32,940 bases of DNA from an uncultured Peptoniphilus sp. (lineage in GTDB: Bacteria; Bacillota; Clostridia; Tissierellales; Peptoniphilaceae). Shown here piece by piece: positions 15,653 to 24,724 of the stretch (its first letter is position 1; each line of letters opens with the position of its first letter). Both the position numbers and the translations under genes were made by a program. The stretch lies in NCBI RefSeq assembly GCF_946222045.1, contig NZ_CAMILN010000020.1, forward strand, positions 1 through 32,940, in the 5' to 3' direction. The notes below the pieces were generated by a model that made no database searches, was not told the DNA's origin, and worked only from the letters and a program-made list of their open reading frames with translations.

Positions 15653-17728
15653 TTAAATTGCGTAGTCCCTCATGTTTCTTCCTGCAATGGCAACTGTTGA
15701 GGCATTGTGGAGGAAGGCTGAGCGAGTATTTGTCACGTAACCCAAGACTCCTAGGATAATTAAGGCTCCGTTAAAGGAAATAATTTCCCTGTAATTTCTG
15801 TGGATCCTTCTCTCAAGTCCTCTTGCAATTTTTATTGCATCAACAAGTTCCTTTAAAGAGTCGGACTTAATGGATATGTCTGCAATTTCCTTTGCTATGT
15901 CTGCACCTTCATGCATGGAGATGCCCACATCTGCCGATGATAGGGCAATGGAGTCGTTGATTCCGTCTCCAATCATGACAACAGTCCTGCCTGCTTCCCT
16001 TTCCCTGTCTACATAATTTTTCTTGTCTTCGGGCAAGACTTGTGACTCATAATAATCAAGTTCAAGCTCTTCTGCCACAGCTCTTGCAGAATTTTCTGCG
16101 TCGCCAGTTAGCATGGCAATTTTTGTAAATCCAAGTTGTCTTAGGGCATCAATAGTAAGTTTTGCATCTTCACGCACTGGATCTTTTATACAAATTACTG
16201 CAATTAATTTTTCATCATAGGCTAAGTATAAGAGTGAGTAGTCTTCCTTTAACTCTTCAATCTTATCTTCTTGGGCCTTGTCGATTTGAATCTTTTCATC
16301 TTCAAGTATGAAGTGAGCCGATCCAATTAAGGCAGGTCTTCCCTCAATACTTGATTTTATTCCATGAGCCACAATATATTCTGGCTTCGAGTGCATCTCT
16401 TCATGCTTGAGGTCCTTATCCTTAGCAGCCTTAACAACTGCATTGGCAATGGAATGTGGGAAGTGTTCTTCAAGACAGGCTGCAATCCTTAGACATTCAT
16501 CTTCATCGTGGTCGTAAAAGGCAATTACCTTCTCAACCTTTGGCTCAGACCTTGTAAGAGTTCCTGTCTTGTCAAAGACAATGGAGTCAGCTTGGGCCAA
16601 CTTTTCAAGATACCTTCCACCCTTTACAAGAATTTCTCTTTCTGATGCCGATGAAATTGCCTTCATCGTTGCAATTGGTATTGTAAGTTTTAGGGCACAA
16701 GAGAAGTCAACCATTAAAAAGGACTTGGCCTTGATAAAGTTTCTTGTCAAAAGATAAGTTAGGCCTGCCCCAAGGAAGGAGTATTTTACAATAGAATCTG
16801 CAAGAGATTCTGCCCTCTTTTCTGCAAGGGACTTGTTCTTTTCACTTTCTCCAATTAATTCTATTATGTGGTTGATTCTTGAGTCGTCATATTTTTTTGC
16901 AGTCCTCACTAAAAGGGCTCCCTCTTCAAGGGCAGTGCCTGCAAAGACAGTCTTGCCTTCAGTCTTCTTAACAGGAAGTGACTCGCCAGTTAGGGATGCC
17001 TCGTTGACCATGCCGTAGCCCCTAATTATTTCTCCGTCAATAGGAATAGTTGACCCCATGTTGACCTCAACAAGCTCGCCAATTTCTACATCTTCAAGCT
17101 TCTTTAAATACTTCTTATCTCCATCAAGAACAAAGACCTTATCAACATTTAACTTCAATGACTGAGCCAGGTTGTCCTTAGACTTTTTAAGTGTATAGTC
17201 TTCTAACTCTTCGCCAAGTTCTAGTAAGAACATAATGCTGCCTGCGTCAGCAAACTCTCCATCCAGTATCGAAACTCCAATAGCTGTGGCATCCAGTAGA
17301 CTGACGTCAAGCTTTCTCTTTTTAAGACTTCTTAAACCAGCCTTGATGTAAGGGATTGATTTTATAACTACGCCAAGAGGTCTCAAGGGCATTGGCATAA
17401 TTTTTGTAAAGAAAATCCTCCTATACATGGCATCACGCAAGATGTGAAAGACTTCCCTATCATTTTGTGGGACAAAGTCTGAATCATCAATTTCAAAGTC
17501 ATCTAAGTCACTTAAGTCAAAGTTTAAGATAAATCTTGCTATCTTTGGCAGAAATTTTTCTTCATAAGATACGACTATAGAATTAGCTAGGGGAGAAATT
17601 TTACAAAACTTAACTCCCTCAAGCTCTTCAATCTTGTATTTTAATTTATTTACATTGGATTCTGGCAGGATCCCTTCATAGGTGAAGCGAGTCCTTCCAA
17701 GAGTCCTACTAGCAATAGAAGCAATCAT
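15653..17728 (-). CDS. P1B-type (heavy-metal) translocating ATPase
   Basis: 691 residues. The N-terminal 70 residues form a ferredoxin-like HMA_2-type domain with SRTLGRTRF but no CxxC metal-binding pair. The ATPase core follows: NEASLTGES (actuator), the membrane metal site FSCALK with Cys344 in place of the usual CPC, DKTGTLT with phosphorylated Asp386, HFPHSIA (the HP motif of metal pumps) and GDGINDSIALSSADVGI. It should export or import a transition metal at the membrane. The SCALK-type site is not that of Cu+ or Zn/Cd pumps, so the metal is undefined. It starts one base after the DUF6110 gene and has no strong ribosome site of its own, suggesting coupling. A bidirectional terminator follows. 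Confidence 0.9.
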   Translation of the reverse strand: MIASIASRTLGRTRFTYEGILPESNVNKLKYKIEELEGVKFCKISPLANSIVVSYEEKFLPKIARFILNFDLSDLDDFEIDDSDFVPQNDREVFHILRDAMYRRIFFTKIMPMPLRPLGVVIKSIPYIKAGLRSLKKRKLDVSLLDATAIGVSILDGEFADAGSIMFLLELGEELEDYTLKKSKDNLAQSLKLNVDKVFVLDGDKKYLKKLEDVEIGELVEVNMGSTIPIDGEIIRGYGMVNEASLTGESLPVKKTEGKTVFAGTALEEGALLVRTAKKYDDSRINHIIELIGESEKNKSLAEKRAESLADSIVKYSFLGAGLTYLLTRNFIKAKSFLMVDFSCALKLTIPIATMKAISSASEREILVKGGRYLEKLAQADSIVFDKTGTLTRSEPKVEKVIAFYDHDEDECLRIAACLEEHFPHSIANAVVKAAKDKDLKHEEMHSKPEYIVAHGIKSSIEGRPALIGSAHFILEDEKIQIDKAQEDKIEELKEDYSLLYLAYDEKLIAVICIKDPVREDAKLTIDALRQLGFTKIAMLTGDAENSARAVAEELELDYYESQVLPEDKKNYVDREREAGRTVVMIGDGINDSIALSSADVGISMHEGADIAKEIADISIKSDSLKELVDAIKIARGLERRIHRNYREIISFNGALIILGVLGYVTNTRSAFLHNASTVAIAGRNMRDYAI

Positions 17729-17729
17729 T

Positions 17730-18035
17730 TTAGTCTTCTACTTCTTCTTCAACAACTTCTTCTACTTCTGCTTGGGAAACTTTTTCTATATCTACTTGAG
17801 CCTTTCTTTCAGCTTCCTTCTTTTCATCTTCTGCCTTTTTTACTTTTGCTTCAGCAAGAATGTCTTCACTAGAAACTTTTACAGCTTCAAGGTTTTTGTC
17901 GATACCTTCCTTGATTTTTAGGCCACCAGCTACTGTGTTAACTGCTAATTTTTTTGCAGTTTCTGATGTAAGAATTTTTCCACCAAGAGCACCTGCTACT
18001 AAACCTAGTCCTAAATTAATTAATCTCTTGTTCAT
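17730..18035 (-). CDS. DUF6110 family protein, partner of the P-type ATPase
   Basis: 101 residues. An N-terminal hydrophobic segment (LGLGLVAGALGGKIL) is followed by TSETAKKLAVNTVAGGLKIK and a region with SSEDILAEAK, which matches what I recall of DUF6110 proteins encoded next to P1B ATPases in Firmicutes. The last 40 residues are a highly charged Lys/Glu tail ending in an acidic run. It is probably a single-pass membrane or membrane-associated accessory protein; whether it delivers metal or stabilises the pump is unknown, and it has no cysteine or histidine. TAGGAGGATATT precedes the ATG, and the ATPase starts one base after the stop. Confidence 0.75.
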   Translation of the reverse strand: MNKRLINLGLGLVAGALGGKILTSETAKKLAVNTVAGGLKIKEGIDKNLEAVKVSSEDILAEAKVKKAEDEKKEAERKAQVDIEKVSQAEVEEVVEEEVED

Positions 18036-18135
18036 AATATCCTCCTAATAAAATCTATTTTAAGGATATAATATCATTTATTTGTTTTATTTTTTAAGAA
18101 TATAAATCTTAATATTTTTAAAAAATAAAACAAAT

Positions 18136-18159
18136 AAGGACCGCGAAGGTCCTCTTTTT
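18136..18159. terminator. Hairpin terminator at the end of the pst-pho operon
   Basis: The same AGGACC/GGTCCT hairpin as at 15582-15598, with a T5 run on the plus strand. For the minus-strand phoR transcript it lies about 28 bases after the stop and is followed by a T-rich stretch. The 24 bases are identical to those at 15581-15604. Confidence 0.75.
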
Positions 18160-18180
18160 GTGTCTATAAAATTTATGAAA

Positions 18181-19857
18181 TTAATTTTTCTTTGGCTTCT
18201 TTAAAAGTAATTCAAAGGTCGTTCCTTGACCAAGTTGTGAAGAAATTTTTACCTTGCCGTCAATATTTTGCAAGATGTGTTTTACTATGGAGAGGCCAAG
18301 TCCTGTTCCACCAACTCTTCGTGACCTAGACTTGTCTACTCTGTAAAATCTTTCAAAGATCCTTGCAAGGTCTTCTTGAGGGATTCCTATTCCTGTGTCA
18401 GCAATGAGAACCTTGTAATTCTCCTCTTCTTCAGAAATTTTTATGTCAAGCCTTCCTCCCTCTTTGTTGTACTTGAGTCCGTTGTTGATTAAGTTGGAGA
18501 AAAGTTCCCAAATCATAGTCCTGTTTTCAAAAAGACTGCCGTCTCCTTCAAAGTTAACCTTAATATTTTTTTCTTCAATTAAGCCTTCATAGCCCTTTAG
18601 GATTTCAGAAATTATTTCCCTTAGGTCAACTTCTTCCTTGTCATAGTCTCCTGCATTTTCAAGGCCAGAAATTTTCATAATGTCTTCCACAAGACTTAGT
18701 AGTCTCTTGGAATCATTGTAAATTAATTTATAAAAACCTTCCTTGTCCTTGTCTTCTACCAAGTTGTTGACAAGAAGTTCTGAGAAACCAGAGATTGATG
18801 TAAGAGGAGTCTTTAACTCGTGACTAACATTGGATGAAAATTCTTCACGAAGTCTTAGGGCCCTAATCTCTTCCGTCTCGTCTATAAATAAAATTAAAAG
18901 CCCCCTAACCCTCTTGTCTTCAAAGACTGGATTTACGTAGCACTTGTAGTCCCTGTTGCCAATTCTCGTTATGGCTTCAGTGCTCTTGCCCTCAAGGGCC
19001 TCATCAGCCATTTTTAAAATTTCTTCATCTCTAATGAGATTTATAATATTTTCTCCAAGAATGTCTCTCTTTGAATTAAAGATTTCTCTTGCAGAGTCAT
19101 TAACTGTCAAGAGATTTTTGTTTTCGTCCACAATAACAAGTGACTCTCTCATATTTTTTAAAATCGTATTTATTGTATCTCTTTCTCTGGCAATCTCCTT
19201 GTAGTTCTCATCAATAGTTATCTTTTGCCTTTTAATTCTATTTATAAAGGGACTGATCTCTGGAAAAATATTTGTGTCAATATTTATCAAGTCTTCTTCA
19301 AGATTGTTTAGTGGATCAAAGGTCTTTTTGGTTAAACTACTTGAAACAAAAGCTGCAACAACAAATATCACAAGGGACATTAATATATCAAGAGGAAGGA
19401 CCTTGGTGAAGGCACCGACTAAGTTATCCATTTCTCTTGAAATCCTAATCATGTTTCCATCATCAAGCCTTAGGCTGACATAGTAGAGGTCCTTGGATAG
19501 GGTGTTGGAATATCTTTCCACTTGCGCGTAGCCAAGTTTTTTTGCTTCAATAACTTCCGGCCTGTCCTTGTGAGATGGCAAGAGTTTTACATCCTTCTTT
19601 GAATCATAAAGGACTTCTCCATCTTCTCTTATCAAGGTTATCCTAAAGTCTAATTTTTTATTCGCAAGTCCTTCCAAGTAAGCAATGTCATCTTCATACT
19701 TGTTGAGACTTTCCCCCATGGTCATGACAATGTTTCTCAAGTCTTCGTTAGACCTCTTGGCGTAGCCAGAATAAAAAACAAACAAGGAAGCCACCGTTGA
19801 TAAAAATAAAGTCAAGAGGGCAATCCCAAGGAGGTATCTGAAAAATCTTTTTTTCAT
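18181..19857 (-). CDS. phoR: Phosphate-regulon sensor histidine kinase PhoR
   Basis: 558 residues. TM1 (about 8-28) and TM2 (about 152-172) enclose an extracytoplasmic domain of about 120 residues. A linker, a PAS domain (about 226-330), HisKA with VSHELKTPLT (His346 phosphorylated) and HATPase with NGLKYN, DTGIGIP and GGTGLGLSIV follow. This is the architecture of the PhoR/PnpS type. It forms a two-component system with the response regulator gene directly upstream; AAGGAGG at the end of that gene serves this ATG, with one base between stop and start. As the last gene of the pst operon it would be co-expressed with the transporter and PhoU, which usually relays Pst status to PhoR. Confidence 0.92.
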   Translation of the reverse strand: MKKRFFRYLLGIALLTLFLSTVASLFVFYSGYAKRSNEDLRNIVMTMGESLNKYEDDIAYLEGLANKKLDFRITLIREDGEVLYDSKKDVKLLPSHKDRPEVIEAKKLGYAQVERYSNTLSKDLYYVSLRLDDGNMIRISREMDNLVGAFTKVLPLDILMSLVIFVVAAFVSSSLTKKTFDPLNNLEEDLINIDTNIFPEISPFINRIKRQKITIDENYKEIARERDTINTILKNMRESLVIVDENKNLLTVNDSAREIFNSKRDILGENIINLIRDEEILKMADEALEGKSTEAITRIGNRDYKCYVNPVFEDKRVRGLLILFIDETEEIRALRLREEFSSNVSHELKTPLTSISGFSELLVNNLVEDKDKEGFYKLIYNDSKRLLSLVEDIMKISGLENAGDYDKEEVDLREIISEILKGYEGLIEEKNIKVNFEGDGSLFENRTMIWELFSNLINNGLKYNKEGGRLDIKISEEEENYKVLIADTGIGIPQEDLARIFERFYRVDKSRSRRVGGTGLGLSIVKHILQNIDGKVKISSQLGQGTTFELLLKKPKKN

Positions 19858-19858
19858 C

Positions 19859-20539
19859 TCATTCCTCCTTGCTCATCATGTAACCAATTCCCCTAATGGT
19901 TTTGATGCATCCCCTCTTGTCACCAAGCTTATCTCTTATTAACTTTATGTGCATGTCCACAGTCCTAGTTTCTCCCTCATAGTCGTAACCCCAAATTTCT
20001 GTTAGGAGTTTTTCACGAGAGATAACAATATCCTTATTTAGGATTAAATATTTTAAAACTTCATATTCTTTTAAGCTAAAGTCAACTTGGGCTCCATCAA
20101 TAGTGACAGACCTGTTCTTGTCTTTTATAACAATCCCATTGTAGTCAAGGACTCCTGTGTCCTTTGGCTTTTTGCTGGCTCGTCTTTCCACTGCCCCAAC
20201 CCTTGATAAAAGTTCCATGACAGAGAAGGGCTTCTTGATGTAGTCGTCTGCTCCCTCGTCAAGGGCAGAGATCACGTCGTATTCTGAGGTCTTGGCAGTT
20301 ATCATTATGACCCAGGTGTCAGAAGTTTCTTCTCTTTCCCTAAGCCTTTTTAAAATCTCAATCCCATCCATGTCTGGAAGCATTATGTCAAGGAGGACTA
20401 GGTCAGGTTTTTTTTCTTCAAGAACTTTAAAAAAGTCCTTTCCCTTTTCAAAGGCCCTGACCTCATAGCCCTTGGTATTTAGTGAGTATTCAATTAATTT
20501 TAAAATCGATGTATCATCTTCAACAAGATAAATTAGCAT
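19859..20539 (-). CDS. phoP: OmpR-family response regulator PhoP
   Basis: 226 residues. The receiver domain has EDD at residues 7-9, the phosphorylated Asp51 in LVLLDIMLPDMDG, and the conserved lysine in DDYIKKPFSVMELL. A C-terminal winged helix of the OmpR/PhoB type follows (SLKEYEVLKYLILN, then RTVDMHIKLIRDKLG and IKTIRGIGYMM). It should bind the Pho boxes upstream of pstS when phosphorylated by the adjacent PhoR. AAGGATG precedes the ATG, and a 28-base gap separates it from phoU. The PhoP name rests on context in this operon. Confidence 0.92.
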   Translation of the reverse strand: MLIYLVEDDTSILKLIEYSLNTKGYEVRAFEKGKDFFKVLEEKKPDLVLLDIMLPDMDGIEILKRLREREETSDTWVIMITAKTSEYDVISALDEGADDYIKKPFSVMELLSRVGAVERRASKKPKDTGVLDYNGIVIKDKNRSVTIDGAQVDFSLKEYEVLKYLILNKDIVISREKLLTEIWGYDYEGETRTVDMHIKLIRDKLGDKRGCIKTIRGIGYMMSKEE

Positions 20540-20567
20540 AAAATCATCCTTATTTTTTGATTTTTAA

Positions 20568-21206
20568 TTAGCTTCTTGAACCTTCTATAGTAAAGATCAC
20601 CCAGTAAGCAATGTTAACTCCATGATCAGAAATTCTTTCCAAGTACTTGGCAATCATTATATAATCAATGGCAGCTGCTGGATTAAAATCTGACTTTATT
20701 ATATCAATTAATTGGTCTCTTATCATTACAAAATAATTGTCAACTACATCATCTTCGTCATCAATTTTCTTTGCAAGATCAAGATCTAAGTTTACAAAGG
20801 AATCAATGGACCTATTTAAAAGATTAACTGTGGCCTCTGCCATTTCCTTTATAAGAGGTAGGCTTGTAGTATCACCGTCATCAGCTAGGCCCATGCAAAT
20901 TTCTGCAATGTCTCTTGCGTTATCCCCAATTCTTTCTAAATCAGTAATCATCTTTAAGGCAGAAGAGACCCTCCTAAGGTCACTTGCTGCTGGTTGTTGC
21001 TCTACAAAAATTTTAAGGCATTGGTCTTGAATAATTTTTTCGTATTGGTCTGTTCTCTTTTCATCTTGGATGACTTCTTCTGCAATATCCTTGTCCTTTT
21101 CATCTAAAAGTGAAATTGCCTTTTTAATTGCAGATTCATTTAGACTTGCCATCTCTAAGACCAAGTCATTTAAGTGCCTTAATTCATCGTCAAATCTTTT
21201 TCTCAT
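20568..21206 (-). CDS. phoU: Phosphate signalling protein PhoU
   Basis: 212 residues, all-helical, with the two three-helix PhoU repeats. Each repeat carries the metal-cluster type motif: ERIGDNARDIAE in the first and ERISDHGVNIAYW in the second. PhoU acts in the cytoplasm between the PstSCAB transporter and PhoR to silence the Pho response when phosphate is plentiful, and it limits uptake. The ATG overlaps the pstB stop by one base (TAATG), with GGAAGG upstream, so translation is coupled. Confidence 0.95.
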   Translation of the reverse strand: MRKRFDDELRHLNDLVLEMASLNESAIKKAISLLDEKDKDIAEEVIQDEKRTDQYEKIIQDQCLKIFVEQQPAASDLRRVSSALKMITDLERIGDNARDIAEICMGLADDGDTTSLPLIKEMAEATVNLLNRSIDSFVNLDLDLAKKIDDEDDVVDNYFVMIRDQLIDIIKSDFNPAAAIDYIMIAKYLERISDHGVNIAYWVIFTIEGSRS

Positions 21207-21961
21207 TAGCCGAACCTTCCTGTTACATATAATTCTGTTTTTTCTTCCCTTGGGTTTGTAAAGATGTCCACAGTCTTTCCCTTCTCAACAATAACTCCAT
21301 TTAAGAAGAAGGCAGTTTGATCTGAAATTCTGGATGCCTGTTGCATGTTGTGGGTTACCATTACAATTGTGTACTTGTCCTTTAAATCTTGGGCAAGGTC
21401 CTCAATTTTTCCTGTGGAAATTGGGTCAAGGGCAGATGTTGGTTCGTCCATTAATATTACTTCTGGATTAACTGCAAGAGCTCTTGCTATACAAAGTCTT
21501 TGTTGTTGTCCACCTGATATTGAAAGGGCTGACTTTTTTAAGTCATCTTTTACTTCATCCCAAATGGCAGCTTGCTTAAGTGATGACTCAACAATCTCAT
21601 CAAGCTCAGCCTTATTTTTAATCCCATGAGTCTTTGGTCCATAGGCGATATTTTCGTAGATACTCATTGGGAAGGGGTTTGGTTGTTGGAATACCATTCC
21701 AACTCTTTTTCTAAGTTTATTAACATCATAATTCTTGTCATAGATGTCATCGCCATCAAGCCTTATATCTCCATCGATTTTGCAGCCAACAACTAGGTCG
21801 TTCATCCTATTTAAACATTTTAATAGGGTAGACTTGCCGCAACCTGATGGTCCAATAAAGGAAAGAATTTCCCTTTCTCTTATGTCTAAGTTTATATTAT
21901 GAAGGGCTTGAAAATCTCCGTAGAAAAGATCAAGGTCCTTAACGCTCATTTTTGTATTCAT
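21206..21961 (-). CDS. pstB: Phosphate ABC transporter ATP-binding protein
   Basis: 251 residues. Walker A GPSGCGKSTLLK, Q-loop VFQQPNPFPMSIYENIAYG, ABC signature LSISGGQQQRLCIARAL, Walker B VILMDEPTSALD and the switch histidine in MVTHNM are all present. NPFPMSI after the Q-loop is typical of PstB. It powers phosphate uptake with PstA and PstC at the inner face of the membrane. It overlaps the pstA stop by one base and phoU by one base. Confidence 0.97.
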   Translation of the reverse strand: MNTKMSVKDLDLFYGDFQALHNINLDIREREILSFIGPSGCGKSTLLKCLNRMNDLVVGCKIDGDIRLDGDDIYDKNYDVNKLRKRVGMVFQQPNPFPMSIYENIAYGPKTHGIKNKAELDEIVESSLKQAAIWDEVKDDLKKSALSISGGQQQRLCIARALAVNPEVILMDEPTSALDPISTGKIEDLAQDLKDKYTIVMVTHNMQQASRISDQTAFFLNGVIVEKGKTVDIFTNPREEKTELYVTGRFG

Positions 21962-22842
21962 TATTCAACCTCACTAAGTTTGTTTGCAAGTTTTGTGGAA
22001 GACCAGTTAATTATTAAAACTAAAATCAAGAGGACCATGCCAGTCGCATAGGCTTCCCCAACGTGCTTTCCTTCTGATGAAAGAACGTACATGTGAAGGG
22101 CAAGAGTCCTTGATGATGATTTAATAGATGTTGGAAGAGATGTTGCTGTTCCCAGTGTGTACATGAGGGCAGCAGTTTCTCCAACTACACGGCCTACAGA
22201 TAAAATTATTCCTGATAAAATTCCTGGGATTGCTATGGGAAGCACAACCTTAAAGATTGTCCTAAGCTTTCCTGCACCTAGAGCAAGTGAACCTTGTCTC
22301 ACTGATGGGTGAACTGACTTTAAAGCCTCTTCAGTTGATCTAATAATAATTGGCAGGATCATAATAGAAACTGTTAGGACACCAGAAATTACTGAAAATC
22401 CCATTTTTAATTTTAGTCCAAAGAATAACATCCCAAAAAGTCCATAGACAATTGAAGGAATACCTGCAAGAGTTTCTGTTGCAAGCCTAATGGCTCTTAC
22501 TAGTTTGTTCTCCACCCTAGTGTACTCAACTAAAAATATTGCAGTAAAAATTCCTATAGGTGATGCCAATAAAATTGAAAGGACAACTGTTAAAAGTGTT
22601 GTTACTATGGCAGGACCCATGGAGAGATTTTCTGTTGAATAGTTAAGGGATAGCATACTTGGTCTAAAGGATAGGGCTCCTTTTACTACAACAAATACAA
22701 CTATAAAGACTAGGACTCCAAGAGTCATAGCTGAAAATAGTCTCGTTGTTATTTTATAAAAGGACATTTTTCCAACAAAATGAAGTCCAAGAATTGAGAT
22801 TATAAATATAGCCAAAAGACTTAAAACAATTATTTTAGTCAT
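21961..22842 (-). CDS. pstA: Phosphate ABC transporter permease PstA
   Basis: 293 residues, six membrane helices. The coupling segment EALKSVHPSVRQGSLALGA, followed by a helix ending GRVVGETAALMYTLG, is the PstA EAA-like motif; ETLAGIPSIVYGLFGMLFF is the family's central signature. AGGAGAG lies about seven bases before the ATG, inside the end of pstC, with which it overlaps by eight bases. Confidence 0.95.
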   Translation of the reverse strand: MTKIIVLSLLAIFIISILGLHFVGKMSFYKITTRLFSAMTLGVLVFIVVFVVVKGALSFRPSMLSLNYSTENLSMGPAIVTTLLTVVLSILLASPIGIFTAIFLVEYTRVENKLVRAIRLATETLAGIPSIVYGLFGMLFFGLKLKMGFSVISGVLTVSIMILPIIIRSTEEALKSVHPSVRQGSLALGAGKLRTIFKVVLPIAIPGILSGIILSVGRVVGETAALMYTLGTATSLPTSIKSSSRTLALHMYVLSSEGKHVGEAYATGMVLLILVLIINWSSTKLANKLSEVE

Positions 22843-23743
22843 TTTTTTCTCTCCTATTCTTAACTATGAAGAAACTTGTATTTATTATTAAGATAAAAAT
22901 AAATAGGACTCCTGCTGTTGCTATTAGGGCTTGCCTGTGGTCGCCAGCAGCGTAAGCCATTTCCAAAACAATGTTTGTAGTCATAGTTCTAATTCCCTTG
23001 AGAGGGTTAAGTGTAAGTCTTGTTTGGTTACCAGCAACAAGGATTACTGCCATAGTTTCACCAATGGCACGACCAATTCCAAGTATAATCCCTGCAAAAA
23101 TTCCTGATCTTGCAGCAGGTATCATAACCCTTGTTATAGTTTCATCGTGAGATGCACCAAGAGAAAGTGATCCAGAGTAATAAGACTTTGGAACTGTCCT
23201 TAGAGAAGATTCTGCCATAGAAATTATTGTTGGTAGGATCATTATTAAAAGTAGAATTGACGCACTTAAAATATTCATCCCATTGCCACCAAAAAGACTT
23301 TTGTTAATAGGAACAATAATTGTTAGGGCAAAGAAACCATAAACTATTGATGGAATCCCTGTCATTAAATTAAGTCCTGGTTTTAAAATTTTATAGAATT
23401 TTTTGGGACAATCAAAGGCCAAGTAGGCTGCCACCATAATGGCAACTGGCACTGCTCCCAAGCATGATAGGGCTGTAATAATTATTGAGCCAATAATCAT
23501 GGATAAGATTCCATAAGTTGGCGGTTGATTCATAGGTGCCCAAGAGTCGCTTAAGATAAAATCCTTCACTCCAACTTTACCAAAAAATTCTATTGAATCT
23601 TTGAAGATAAATATACAAATTAGGAGTAAGAAGAAAATTGAAAGTACAGAACAAAGTAGGAAGAAGTACTTAGATACTTCTTCCCACGAAAATGTCCTGG
23701 TCCTCTTGTCATCTCGAGGGGCCTTTATATTAATATTTTCCAT
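22835..23743 (-). CDS. pstC: Phosphate ABC transporter permease PstC
   Basis: 302 residues from the ATG at 23743. An in-frame ATG ten codons further upstream (23773) would overlap pstS and lacks a ribosome site, whereas AAAGGA precedes the chosen one. Six membrane helices; MTGIPSIVYGFFAL and the coupling loop ESSLRTVPKSYYSGSLSLGA, followed by GRAIGETMAVILVAGN, identify PstC. It pairs with PstA to form the phosphate channel. The distinctive short N-terminal extension before the first helix is basic and cytoplasmic. Confidence 0.93.
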   Translation of the reverse strand: MENINIKAPRDDKRTRTFSWEEVSKYFFLLCSVLSIFFLLLICIFIFKDSIEFFGKVGVKDFILSDSWAPMNQPPTYGILSMIIGSIIITALSCLGAVPVAIMVAAYLAFDCPKKFYKILKPGLNLMTGIPSIVYGFFALTIIVPINKSLFGGNGMNILSASILLLIMILPTIISMAESSLRTVPKSYYSGSLSLGASHDETITRVMIPAARSGIFAGIILGIGRAIGETMAVILVAGNQTRLTLNPLKGIRTMTTNIVLEMAYAAGDHRQALIATAGVLFIFILIINTSFFIVKNRREKND

Positions 23744-23762
23744 TTTATTTCCTTTGCATTTT

Positions 23763-24677
23763 TTATTTTGCAAGTCCTGACCACTCAGTTAATTCTCCAG
23801 TAAAGATTTTTTGTAAATCATCCATAGTCACATCTTCAGCAGGATTTTCTTTATTTACAATAACTGCGATACCGTCTCTAGCTATAACTGTGAAGTCAAG
23901 AGCATTCTTTTCTTCGTCCTTAAGTTCTCTTGATGCCATACCAAGTTGTGCAGTTCCTTCCATTGCAGCAGTCATACCAGCTGATGAACCATTAGATTGG
24001 ATATCAATAACTACATTAGGGTTCTTTGCCTTGTAAGCTTCAACAAGTTTTTCCATAAGAGGAGTAACAGAAGTTGAACCTGCAATAGTTAATTTTGCAT
24101 CGCTATCAATTGGTTCATAAGTTTCGCCCTTTGCATCTCCAACGTATCCTTCTTCTTCACAAATCTTTTGTCCTTCGTCAGACATAATGAATTTAACAAG
24201 GTCCATTGATTTTTCATCTACATCTTTTTTGTAAGCTACGTTAAAAGGTCTAGCAAGCTTATAAGAGTTTGACTTAATGTTTTCTGGAGTAGCTTCAACT
24301 CCTTCAACCTTTAGAGCCTTAACATCGTCGTTTAAAGATCCAAGAGAAATGTAACCAATTGAACCTGCATCATTTTGTACAGTAGTAAGAACGGCATCAG
24401 TAGAAGATTGAACAGCAGCTTCTTCATAAGTCTTATCAACTTCTTTGTCGCCTTCCTTAACAAGAACTCCTGTTAGTTCAGTGAAGGCTGATCTTGTACC
24501 AGAACCTTGTTCCCTTGAAATAACATTAATAGTTCCAAGATCTTTTCCTTCTGCACCTGCACTTGCATTTCCACCAGCATTTGCAGTGGCTTCTTCATTT
24601 TTATTTCCTCCACATGCAACAAGACTTGCACCTAGAGCAAGAACTACAGCAATCTTACCAAAATTTTTTAACTTCAT
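23763..24677 (-). CDS. pstS: Phosphate-binding lipoprotein PstS, permuted order
   Basis: 304 residues. The signal peptide ends in a lipobox LVAC with Cys22 as the lipid site, followed by a Gly/Ala/Asn-rich linker to about residue 45. The phosphate-loop segment SREQGSGTR (residues 54-62), normally in the middle of PstS, comes first. The segment IAGSTSVTPLMEKL (about 198-211), which normally opens the mature protein, comes in the second half, and the chain ends at IFTGELTEWSGL. All parts of the PBP-II fold seem present but in swapped order, as a circular permutation. I recall similar order in other clostridial PstS-like proteins. AAAGGA lies nine bases before the ATG. First gene of the operon and under the Pho boxes. 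Confidence 0.92.
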   Translation of the reverse strand: MKLKNFGKIAVVLALGASLVACGGNKNEEATANAGGNASAGAEGKDLGTINVISREQGSGTRSAFTELTGVLVKEGDKEVDKTYEEAAVQSSTDAVLTTVQNDAGSIGYISLGSLNDDVKALKVEGVEATPENIKSNSYKLARPFNVAYKKDVDEKSMDLVKFIMSDEGQKICEEEGYVGDAKGETYEPIDSDAKLTIAGSTSVTPLMEKLVEAYKAKNPNVVIDIQSNGSSAGMTAAMEGTAQLGMASRELKDEEKNALDFTVIARDGIAVIVNKENPAEDVTMDDLQKIFTGELTEWSGLAK

Positions 24678-24724
24678 TAATTTTCATCCTTTCAAAATTT
24701 AATTTTATTTTTTATTTCATGGTC

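Noticed and set aside
17682..17921. Plus-strand frame with a Phe/Tyr-rich, membrane-like product
   Set aside because: It is the antisense of the acidic/lysine tail of the DUF6110 gene (GAA/AAA codons read as TTC/TTT) and has no ribosome site.
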